Below, one piece after another: positions 24,828 through 31,437 of a stretch of DNA of 42,836 nucleotides. The stretch comes from CAYZUC01 sp964481705 (GTDB lineage Bacteria > Bacillota > Clostridia > Lachnospirales > Lachnospiraceae). Positions within the stretch are counted from its first letter, which is position 1, and each line of letters starts with the position of its first letter. The position numbers were made by a program, and so were the translations under genes. The stretch lies in NCBI GenBank assembly GCA_964481705.1, contig CAYZUC010000015.1, forward strand, positions 1-42,836, read 5' to 3'. Under the pieces are notes generated by a model that was given only the letters and a program-made list of their open reading frames with translations, had not been told where the DNA came from and ran no database searches.

Positions 24828-26099
24828 ATGAGAAAAAAATTTTTATGTCTTACCATTGCCTTGAGTCTTGGTCTGATTGGCTGTGCTGACACCCAGCCTT
24901 TAGCCACCGTAGAGGCAACCATCGAGGAGTCTACCGTAGAAGAGTCAACGGTGGAGGAATCAACAGAGGAAGAGTCGACTGTCGAGGAATCGTCGGAGGA
25001 AGAATCGACCATCGAGGAAACAGAGGAGCAAACAGAAGAAGCAAAGCGAGACGGAATCTATGCCTTCCAGATTCAGATCAACGGTGTGGATTATGAGCTT
25101 CCATGTGCTTACCAGGCTTTTGTATCAAACGGCTGGGAATACAAAGGCAATGATGAAGTTACCGTCCTCGGTGAATCACACGAAACTGCTATCGCTCTAA
25201 AAAATGGCAACAACAGTTTCTTTACTAGCGCTGTAAATTTCGGCATGAATAAAGCATCCTTGGAAGAATGCTATATTGGTCAGATAGACATCAACAAATA
25301 TGATATGAAAAGTGATGGAGTCGAAGTAGTACTTCCCTATGGTATTACATTCATGAGTTCTACAAAAGAGGATGTAATAAAAGCCTATGGAGAGCCAACA
25401 GAGAGCAACGATCATGGTGATTTCACAATGTTGGAATACGAATACGAAATTGGCAGCTATGCAAAGCTCCAATTTGATAACGACACTGGTGTATTAAGCT
25501 CTATTGAAATGGAGTACATGAAGCAGCCGAAGGGTTATGATGACAGCAGCAGCGTTGATAATGTCACCATTCCCGATATCGCAAAGACCTACAAGGCTCC
25601 AGACAAAATAAGTGATGACTTGCTTGATTTTACGCTCGAACTAGATGGGGATTTATATCAATTGCCTGCACCGGTTGCAGCATTCACAGCAAACGGCTGG
25701 AAGATTGAAGAAAGCGAATCCGATATGGAGCTTTCAGGACGACGTAATGGACGTGCTGTTCTTACAAAAGGCGATTTGGAATTAGAACTCGCAATTAACA
25801 ACTATAGTGATGATGCAACCATTTGTGATTACTGCTTTGTGCAATGCGTTTATCCCAGTGCGATTAAGTGCGATCTTCCAACGAAGCTAAGCAATAATAT
25901 CGCTCTTGGCATGTCGGAATCTGATTTAAAAAGTGCACTCAAAGGATATACTGTTGAAGAGGATGGACATTATCTCACCGTGAGAGATGGGGACAGTCTT
26001 ATGTGTTTCATTGAGTTCGAAATATTTGATGGTGTTTTGGGAAGTATCCGTTTCAGTAACTCACTTACTTCAGAGGAATATACTAATTCACTAAAGTAA
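24828..26099 (+). CDS. Lipoprotein with acidic repeat linker and duplicated domain, function unknown
   Basis: This 423-aa protein has a lipoprotein signal peptide ending in LIGC (lipid-anchored Cys19), so it should sit on the outer face of the membrane. Residues ~33-66 are a low-complexity linker of EEST/VEES units. Two related domains follow (about 73-225 and 265-420). Each begins with a hydrophobic strand, a Leu-Pro pair, an AF-x-NGW-type element (AFVSNGWEYK, AFTANGWKIE) and a later SxEDxxKAYGEP or SESDLKSALKGY helix, and each ends in a strand that reads SSIEMEY or GSIRFSN. I do not recognise a named family. GGAGG lies 7 bases before the ATG. It stands alone, with a hairpin after its stop. 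Confidence 0.82.
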   Translation: MRKKFLCLTIALSLGLIGCADTQPLATVEATIEESTVEESTVEESTEEESTVEESSEEESTIEETEEQTEEAKRDGIYAFQIQINGVDYELPCAYQAFVSNGWEYKGNDEVTVLGESHETAIALKNGNNSFFTSAVNFGMNKASLEECYIGQIDINKYDMKSDGVEVVLPYGITFMSSTKEDVIKAYGEPTESNDHGDFTMLEYEYEIGSYAKLQFDNDTGVLSSIEMEYMKQPKGYDDSSSVDNVTIPDIAKTYKAPDKISDDLLDFTLELDGDLYQLPAPVAAFTANGWKIEESESDMELSGRRNGRAVLTKGDLELELAINNYSDDATICDYCFVQCVYPSAIKCDLPTKLSNNIALGMSESDLKSALKGYTVEEDGHYLTVRDGDSLMCFIEFEIFDGVLGSIRFSNSLTSEEYTNSLK

Positions 26100-26118
26100 G
26101 CAATTCCTATGATAGTTA

Positions 26119-26145
26119 AAAGGGAGGGCATAATGCCCTCCCTTT
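26119..26145. terminator. Hairpin between convergent genes, probable terminator
   Basis: AAAGGGAGGGCAT (26119-26131) pairs perfectly with ATGCCCTCCCTTT (26133-26145). The minus-strand copy is followed by TTTTAA and the plus-strand copy by only TTT, so it works best for the minus-strand gene. Confidence 0.7.
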
Positions 26146-26167
26146 ACTGCTGTCATTTCAGACTATC

Positions 26168-26695
26168 TTACGTGAAGGTTCCAGTTGCTACCTGTACCTT
26201 AATATTTGCTGCTCCCATAACCGGCAACGTAAACGTATTAATATTGATAGAGAATGTTATCTTGCTTGGATCCGTACTATCAAATGCTGCTGAAGAACCT
26301 CCCGTATCCGGAATCACCGGATAGAAAGGACCAACAATCGTAAATGAGTTGAAATCAGTAGGTTTTGCAACTTTAATGGATGCTTCGATGACATTAAAAT
26401 CTCTGCTGCCATCTGTAAAAAATACCTGACTATTGAACGTAATTCTTAGATATCCATCCGTCCCAACCATCTCTATCTTGGTATCTGCAATCAAAGCTTT
26501 TGTGTGGGAAATCGTCTTTCCTTGATTATCTGACAAATATGTGGCTTCAAAAGTCTCTGCCGGAATTTGCAGATTTACCCCAATGTCTACATTAGGAATC
26601 GTCACGTAATTTGTTTCGCTATCCGGCGTATAATGTGTACCGACAGCAACACTTCCCGGTGTGTAGGGTATCGGATTAATGATAATGGTCGACAT
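26168..26695 (-). CDS. Beta-strand-rich protein of unknown function
   Basis: I do not recognise a family for this 175-aa product. It has no signal peptide, membrane segment or Cys. It is rich in Thr, Ile, Val, Asn and Pro, with alternating hydrophobic patterns (VNLQIPAETFEATYL, TKIEMVGTDGYLRITF, KVQVATGTF) that suggest a beta-sandwich. The start MSTIIINPIPYTPG at 26695 has AAGGAGAG 6 bases upstream; a reading 19 codons longer lacks one. It lies 84 bases after the cupin gene on the same strand and ends at a terminator-like hairpin. Phage-structure-like proteins can have this composition, but nothing else phage-like is nearby. Confidence 0.65.
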   Translation of the reverse strand: MSTIIINPIPYTPGSVAVGTHYTPDSETNYVTIPNVDIGVNLQIPAETFEATYLSDNQGKTISHTKALIADTKIEMVGTDGYLRITFNSQVFFTDGSRDFNVIEASIKVAKPTDFNSFTIVGPFYPVIPDTGGSSAAFDSTDPSKITFSININTFTLPVMGAANIKVQVATGTFT

Positions 26696-26779
26696 ATTAC
26701 TCTCCTTTTCTTTGATAGTATATTCTATGCCGACTCTGTCGATTGGTGCCATATGTGCACTGATTTTGTTTGATTCTGT

Positions 26780-27109
26780 TTATTGTTCGGGAACCACCGC
26801 GAAAAAGATAAGGTCTTCTGTACCATGATTCATCATAGAATGACTGTGTCCTTTAGGACAATAATGGCATTCGCCTGCTCCTGCTGATTCCGTACTTTCA
26901 TCATAAAGAAAATCTGCTTTACCACTTAAGATATAGATAATTTCACTTCCTGTTTCGTGCTTATGCATACCTATAGAAGAACCAGGTTCCAGTCTGCCAT
27001 AGATAATTTTATTCAAATCATCGGTATGCATTTTAGCAATAAACTCTCCTTTACCACCCTTAAATTCCGGAATGCGTTTCTCTTCCATTTTGTTGAAATC
27101 AATCCTCAT
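26780..27109 (-). CDS. Cupin-domain protein
   Basis: This 109-aa single-domain cupin carries the metal-binding motifs: PGSSIGMHKHETGSEIIYIL (two His and a Glu) and HSHSMMNHG in the second motif. Small cupins of this kind bind a metal and act as isomerases, dioxygenases or sensors; the substrate cannot be told. I start it at the ATG 27109 (MRIDFNKMEEK), because the GGAG 7-10 bases upstream is part of an earlier in-frame ATGGAG that itself has no ribosome site. It lies 78 bases after the Ntn-hydrolase gene, and that gap contains a leader element repeated before the acyltransferase gene. Confidence 0.88.
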   Translation of the reverse strand: MRIDFNKMEEKRIPEFKGGKGEFIAKMHTDDLNKIIYGRLEPGSSIGMHKHETGSEIIYILSGKADFLYDESTESAGAGECHYCPKGHSHSMMNHGTEDLIFFAVVPEQ

Positions 27110-27159
27110 ATTGGTCTCCATTCTTGCTGTGTGAAATATTCATTTTTTACACGAATCTC
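27110..27159 (-). repeat. Duplicated hairpin leader, copy A (before the cupin gene)
   Basis: The minus-strand sequence ending at the cupin start codon is about 80% identical over 50 bases to 31331-31379. Both contain GAGATYCGTGT, an inverted repeat, and a perfectly shared GCAAGAATGGAGA that supplies the ribosome site. In this copy the arms are GTGT and ACAC plus a short A/T stem. Confidence 0.6.
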
Positions 27160-27187
27160 CTCGTAATCGTATCCTTTTACGGAAAGT

Positions 27188-28273
27188 TTACTCCTTTTGC
27201 TCCGGTATTTCAAATTCGAATTTCTTATCATAATCCCTAAGAAAATAATAATCGACGACCGGCGAACCCACCTGGTAAACCATCGTCCATTGTGTAATAC
27301 TAGGTCCAGATTGTGAAACCTGTTTCATGGCATCGGTAACTTGCTCGCGGGTTAGCACCCCATTGTTACTCTCATAGATAGAACACAGGGTCTCATATCG
27401 TCTTTTCGCGCTCTCACCACCAGCTGCAGTATTTCCGTTATTCAAATTAAAGTTTGTTACTTCATTCGTGTCTACGACTGTGAATCCATCCTTGGTAAAC
27501 TCAATACTAACAGCATTTCCAAACACATCGGAAATCGACAAATGATGGCTGATATGTCCAGAAGCATGGATGTCATACTTAGAAAGAAGGTCAATTGCCT
27601 CCTGTACATTAGCCGCTCGATTGAGCAGCAGACGGATTGCAGTTGTAATGGTAAGGTCTGTTTTATCCGTATCAACCTCTGGCATACCACCCTCATTCAC
27701 TTCCAAATCTGCAACGCAAAGCCCTGCAGAGTTGATTCCATCCATCGGTACATACAAAGCCGCTATAGCAAGCATTTTCCCGGCTATCCCCTCCGGTGAA
27801 GCCCCCACCTCTTCTGTGATGTTCTTGAAATTACAGGTGGAGAGAGACGCATAACCTTCCTCTGGGATGCACTCAACGATAATGGGTACCGAATCCTTCC
27901 AGTCAAAATTTCTGCCCCAGACATGCGTTCCTTTTTGTGTTTTTGCAGAGAGTGTACTGCATCCAATCCCTTCGTTTGTAACGTCAACCTTATAGAAGCC
28001 CTCAGAAATCTTTCCGGTTAGGAATGCGCTCACCTCTGCATCTGTGCTTGCTCCTCCTGACTCCAAAAACTCATCAAAATGGTAGTCACTCTCAATCCTC
28101 ATAGTATAAGCAGGACTATTGTCTACCCTCTTAATGGTACTGATAATCTTGATTTCATCTTGAAAGATGAAAACAGTCCCTAGGAGACCAGCCACTATAA
28201 TTATCACAAAAGTAAGCAGGACTATTTTCAGTACCTTATGGGGACCCTTTTTCTTTTGTTGCGTGTTATCCAT
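27188..28273 (-). CDS. Linear amide C-N hydrolase (choloylglycine hydrolase / C45-like Ntn hydrolase), membrane-anchored
   Basis: This 361-aa protein has a basic N-terminus, a membrane anchor (about 14-38) and an extracytoplasmic Ntn-hydrolase domain. The probable nucleophile is Cys105 in GIGCSTLSAKTQKG, followed by HVWGRNFDW, the Arg/Asn/Asp set seen in this family. Later family-like elements are GINSAGLCVADLEVNEG, RLLLNRAANVQEAIDLL and NVQE-type helices. Activation would require cleavage before Cys105. Relatives cleave amide bonds of bile salts, penicillin or N-acyl amino compounds; the substrate here is unknown. The start MDNTQQ at 28273 has AAGGAG 7 bases upstream. It follows the second flavodoxin-like gene by 32 bases. 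Confidence 0.82.
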   Translation of the reverse strand: MDNTQQKKKGPHKVLKIVLLTFVIIIVAGLLGTVFIFQDEIKIISTIKRVDNSPAYTMRIESDYHFDEFLESGGASTDAEVSAFLTGKISEGFYKVDVTNEGIGCSTLSAKTQKGTHVWGRNFDWKDSVPIIVECIPEEGYASLSTCNFKNITEEVGASPEGIAGKMLAIAALYVPMDGINSAGLCVADLEVNEGGMPEVDTDKTDLTITTAIRLLLNRAANVQEAIDLLSKYDIHASGHISHHLSISDVFGNAVSIEFTKDGFTVVDTNEVTNFNLNNGNTAAGGESAKRRYETLCSIYESNNGVLTREQVTDAMKQVSQSGPSITQWTMVYQVGSPVVDYYFLRDYDKKFEFEIPEQKE

Positions 28274-28305
28274 TCTATTCTCCTTATCGTATCCTCTTGC
28301 TATGT

Positions 28306-28941
28306 TTAGCGCTGCATGGAAAGATCTTTTGCTCTCAATCCGTTTTTCTTTGCGAGCATTCTCCACCCATACTCTGCCGCAATTTTGTATGCTATTTTGG
28401 GGAAATTGGGTTCTACGGAAAGTGTCTCTCCGCTCTTTCCCAACTTCATATTATCACATAAGGTATGAAAAGCCACTGCAATATTCTTCTTTGGACCATG
28501 TTCGCCGGGAATAGAAGCAAAATTCGGTGCCATTCCACCACCTCCTACGCCAACTCCCTGACCAAAAGCAAACCCACATCTGTGACTCCAATGAGCCATA
28601 TTCTCGATTGCGAATCGATTCTGTTTACCATCAATGAATCCGTTATTTACAATGGTATAGATCATTGGCTTTTTCGCCGGTGTTTTTACCTCTATGTACT
28701 TCTGTATCTGAACCAGACAGCGTAACAGATGTGAAGGAATTGAATCAATATACAGAGGAAAGGCAAACAGAATTGCATCTGAATTCAGAATTCGCTCCAT
28801 GTCCTCCATTTCCAATTGCATTTTATTACAGATGAATCGTTCCGTTTCCACATCCTCTAAATACTCACATGCGATATTCAATAGAATCTCGGAAGCACTG
28901 TCTTTAAACTTTGGACTTCCATTTACTAAAGCTATTCTCAT
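28306..28941 (-). CDS. Flavodoxin-like NAD(P)H-dependent oxidoreductase
   Basis: The 211-aa cytoplasmic protein opens with MRIALVNGSPKFKDSASE, the FMN-phosphate loop of the flavodoxin-like fold, and continues with SDAILFAFPLYIDSIPSHLLRCL and PMIYTIVNNGF. It lacks the Cys cluster of its upstream neighbour, and the Gly-rich GQGVGVGGGGMAP loop is unusual. It starts with an ATGA overlap with that neighbour, so the two are co-translated and may form a pair. Likely role: FMN-dependent reduction of a small molecule, in an operon under TetR control. Confidence 0.82.
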   Translation of the reverse strand: MRIALVNGSPKFKDSASEILLNIACEYLEDVETERFICNKMQLEMEDMERILNSDAILFAFPLYIDSIPSHLLRCLVQIQKYIEVKTPAKKPMIYTIVNNGFIDGKQNRFAIENMAHWSHRCGFAFGQGVGVGGGGMAPNFASIPGEHGPKKNIAVAFHTLCDNMKLGKSGETLSVEPNFPKIAYKIAAEYGWRMLAKKNGLRAKDLSMQR

Positions 28942-29453
28942 ATTTTCCTTCCTTTCAGTAAATCCTCTACATTCTTGTAGAACTCTACACTTTCTGTCTT
29001 ACCACCAAAATTAAGAGTATTGGCATCCACAATCTTTCTTGCGGTTGCCTTCTCCTCATCGGTACAGTCACCATAAAAATAAACACGATACTTGGCATTA
29101 TTATGATAACGTAACTTATGATGCATCTCATGATTTCTTCTGTACGTGAAATCTGCATGTATTAACGACAAGCTACGGTCAAGAGTATTGCGTACAAATG
29201 TGGAATACGTTCCATATATACATTCACTGATAATAATTACCTCATCGGCGTGCCCCAGCGTCTCGCCCATCTTATTGTAATTATCCTTTAAAACACAGCG
29301 TCCGGGCGTTTTCACAAAACACTGAAAACATCCGATACAATTCTTAATTGTCCCATCATCACTGATCCATGTGACGGTTTCTCCATCCTTCACATATTTC
29401 TTACGAATCGCCTCTTCTGTGGAACGATCCATATCATAGATTATTACTTTCAT
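28938..29453 (-). CDS. Flavodoxin-like protein with cysteine cluster
   Basis: This 171-aa protein has a flavodoxin-like fold with the cluster CIGCFQC followed by Cys in PGRCVLKDN, the pattern seen in iron-sulfur flavoproteins and related NADPH-dependent FMN reductases. It then has HADEVIIISECIYGTYSTFVRNTLDR. Whether the cysteines bind a cluster is inference. It is joined by ATGA overlaps to tetR upstream and to the other flavodoxin-like gene downstream, so all three are one translational unit. Confidence 0.8.
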   Translation of the reverse strand: MKVIIYDMDRSTEEAIRKKYVKDGETVTWISDDGTIKNCIGCFQCFVKTPGRCVLKDNYNKMGETLGHADEVIIISECIYGTYSTFVRNTLDRSLSLIHADFTYRRNHEMHHKLRYHNNAKYRVYFYGDCTDEEKATARKIVDANTLNFGGKTESVEFYKNVEDLLKGRKI

Positions 29454-30043
29454 TTCCTACATCCTCCTTCTAACAAAAGCTGATTTATCATTGCCATCCA
29501 ATCACCATCATAGTGAAATCCCTTAATCATTCGCAGACTAACCAATCCATTGACAATCGCCCATAGCGAAATAATATTTCTCGAAATTGCCTGTTCCGGA
29601 ACGCCCATTTTTCTCAACACTCGTGATGCGTTGACCTGAAAAATCTGAAATGGCATATATTCCGAGTCCTCAATCTTATCCTCTGAAATGTGAATCGAGA
29701 TATCTTTCTGCTCTGTAATCAAACGATAGCACTGTGGATGGTCCTCAAAAAATCGTATATAGTACTTTCCCAGTTCATGAATCAGTGACATATCGTCCTT
29801 CGACTGTGTGACAGCCTGCTGCATATATTCTGCAAACTCATTTGCTACATGTTTCTTAATCGCCTCGCAAAATTCCTCTTTATCGCGAAAGTGATTCCGC
29901 GGTGCCGCATGACTGACACCACACATGACCGCTGCTCTGCGCAAAGACAGCTGATCATAACCTTCCTCATTAATAATCTCAATACCTGCCTGAATCAACT
30001 CTTCTCGCAGGTTATCGTGGTGATAACTCGATTTCTCCGCCAT
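29450..30043 (-). CDS. TetR-family regulator (WHG-type C-terminal domain)
   Basis: The 197-aa product has a standard TetR N-terminus: YHHDNLREELIQAGIEII, the helix-turn-helix LSLRRAAVMCGVSHAAPRNHF and the KEEFCEAIKKH helix. The C-terminal ligand domain ends with an AIVNGLVSLRMI element like that of WHG-type TetR proteins. I start it at the ATG 30043 (MAEKSS), 7 bases after AAGGAG. It heads an operon with two flavodoxin-like genes. Two perfect palindromes bracket its promoter, so it very likely represses itself and the operon until a small ligand binds. Confidence 0.92.
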   Translation of the reverse strand: MAEKSSYHHDNLREELIQAGIEIINEEGYDQLSLRRAAVMCGVSHAAPRNHFRDKEEFCEAIKKHVANEFAEYMQQAVTQSKDDMSLIHELGKYYIRFFEDHPQCYRLITEQKDISIHISEDKIEDSEYMPFQIFQVNASRVLRKMGVPEQAISRNIISLWAIVNGLVSLRMIKGFHYDGDWMAMINQLLLEGGCRK

Positions 30044-30118
30044 TTGTGTTCTCCTTCGCTTGTAGGGAATAGACTCTTCTGTCTGAATTGGACATCTAAA
30101 TCTCAATCAAGCATTTTG

Positions 30119-30137
30119 ATGTTGACACTGTCAACAT
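30119..30137. promoter_or_regulatory. TetR operator, start-proximal copy
   Basis: ATGTTGACACTGTCAACAT is a perfect 9+1+9 palindrome lying just past the -10 of the tetR promoter, over the expected transcription start. The same 19 bases recur 36 bases away. Confidence 0.85.
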
Positions 30138-30141
30138 GGTG

Positions 30142-30170
30142 AGTATAGCATCTAATGTTGACACTGTCAA
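30142..30170 (-). promoter_or_regulatory. Sigma-A promoter of the tetR operon
   Basis: On the minus strand TTGACA (30170-30165), 17 bases and TATACT (30147-30142) form a near-consensus promoter. The -35 lies inside one operator and the other operator covers the start point, so repressor binding would block RNA polymerase twice. Confidence 0.88.
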
Positions 30171-30175
30171 CATTA
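30153..30175. promoter_or_regulatory. TetR operator, -35 copy
   Basis: The second copy of the 19-base palindrome at 30155-30173 extends by two matched bases on each side (TA/TA) to a 23-base palindrome. It contains the -35 hexamer of the tetR promoter. Confidence 0.85.
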
Positions 30176-30181
30176 TTTTAT

Positions 30182-30218
30182 AAAAAAGCAGTTATTGCAT
30201 ATTCGCAACAACTGCTTT
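30182..30218 (-). terminator. Rho-independent terminator of the acyltransferase gene
   Basis: A 14-base stem (30185-30198 with 30205-30218, one mismatch) has a 6-base loop. On the minus strand it ends in CTGCTTTTTTA, a good T-run, 21 bases beyond the acyltransferase stop. Confidence 0.85.
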
Positions 30219-30238
30219 AACAACATAGCACGCTGAAA

Positions 30239-31330
30239 TCACTTCCTTGGCTTAACCCCATACAAGAATCGTACTCCCGGAATCCTACTGATTACTTCTC
30301 CGGTGACAAAAGTCATAGCATACGCCAAAATTATCGGTACTACATAGCGAATTGCAAGGCTCTCCGTCCAAGAGACCACCCATGATTGAAAAATCACAAT
30401 CCACATAAAGTGAAAAATATAAAAGGTAAAGGAATGACTCGACAGATAACGAAATACTTTGTTATTCTGATTAAAACATTTCTTTCCCCAACCAAGAAGT
30501 GTTAGGATTCCAAACCAAGAAGTAACCTCCATCGTCACAGAATTAAGAATTGTGTTTGCATTTGTCATAAACAGAAACTGATAGGTATCAGCAATATCTG
30601 TAACCAGCATTACAAACAATGTAATCCATCTCAGTTCTACAATTTTTTCCATGATGTCATCATCCGAAATTACATAATACCCAATGATAAAAAGTGCTAA
30701 GTCAGAACCAATGCTCTTTCCTGTGAAATTCAAAATGGGCTTCATGATAATTGGAAACAGCATCAATAAAAAGAGGGAAACAGTATTTAGCTTCGGGCAA
30801 CGAAAATCAGGACAAAATCTCTTTTGTAATCGGATTACCAAAAGAGCAATCAAAGAGATAAGGAATAAATATAGCAAAAACCACAAATGTGCCGGTGTCC
30901 AACCTCCATCATAGCCTGTCAAATCCGTAAACTTTGTAAAGAAAACTCCATAATGAGATAGGAAACTTCCCTGATATCCGTAATTAAAACGATCCGCGAA
31001 GTAGGTCATAACGGCAACTACTGTCAGCATACCGGTAAGTAATGGAAGTAACAGCTTCTTCACTCTCTCATAGCGAAACTGTTTCATACCCCTGGCTTCT
31101 ATAGAATACTTTGCACTGACTCCGGCAAGTACAAAGAGGAGTGGCATATACCATGGTGATATCATGATGATAAAGCTGCTCAACCATACATTACTGCCGA
31201 TCGAAATATAGTTGCCCTCTCCCCAAGAATTCCATGCCATCGCACAATGAAACGGAACAAGAAGCAAAATACAGAGCCATCTTAAATTATCAATAAAAAA
31301 CTTTCGCGCAGGTACCTTTTTTTCTATCAT
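30239..31330 (-). CDS. Acyltransferase family 3 membrane protein
   Basis: This 363-aa integral membrane protein has about ten hydrophobic segments and the acyltransferase-3 start: FFIDNLRWLCILLLVPFHCAM, where the family His sits in the first segment, then PWYMPLLFVLAGVSAKYS with an Arg-rich loop. HLWFLLYLFLISL and a C-terminal SHSFTFYIFHFMWI follow, all typical. The family transfers acyl groups from acyl-CoA to sugars or lipids at the membrane; the acceptor is unknown. I start it at the ATG 31330 (MIEKKVPARK), with GGAG 6 bases upstream supplied by the repeated leader. An in-frame ATG 12 bases earlier has no ribosome site. Confidence 0.87.
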   Translation of the reverse strand: MIEKKVPARKFFIDNLRWLCILLLVPFHCAMAWNSWGEGNYISIGSNVWLSSFIIMISPWYMPLLFVLAGVSAKYSIEARGMKQFRYERVKKLLLPLLTGMLTVVAVMTYFADRFNYGYQGSFLSHYGVFFTKFTDLTGYDGGWTPAHLWFLLYLFLISLIALLVIRLQKRFCPDFRCPKLNTVSLFLLMLFPIIMKPILNFTGKSIGSDLALFIIGYYVISDDDIMEKIVELRWITLFVMLVTDIADTYQFLFMTNANTILNSVTMEVTSWFGILTLLGWGKKCFNQNNKVFRYLSSHSFTFYIFHFMWIVIFQSWVVSWTESLAIRYVVPIILAYAMTFVTGEVISRIPGVRFLYGVKPRK

Positions 31331-31379
31331 ATGAATCTCCATTCTTGCCGTTTGAAAACTTGTTTTTCACACGGATCTC
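31331..31379 (-). repeat. Duplicated hairpin leader, copy B (before the acyltransferase gene)
   Basis: This is the second copy of the leader at 27110-27159. On the minus strand CCGTGTGAAAA (31374-31364) pairs with TTTTCAAACGG (31358-31348) with one mismatch across a 5-base loop. GCAAGAATGGAGA and the start codon follow. Confidence 0.62.
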
Positions 31380-31437
31380 TGTCACTTTCTCTTTTGTATT
31401 TTTTTAACTTACTTCACAATACCTTATTCATAAACAA

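Noticed and set aside
24915..25025. Short direct repeats resembling a CRISPR or minisatellite
   Set aside because: They are in-frame codons for EEST/VEES units inside the lipoprotein stalk, with no spacers.
26168..26695. Phage structural gene or prophage remnant
   Set aside because: No integrase, capsid, tail or lysis gene and no attachment repeats are nearby.
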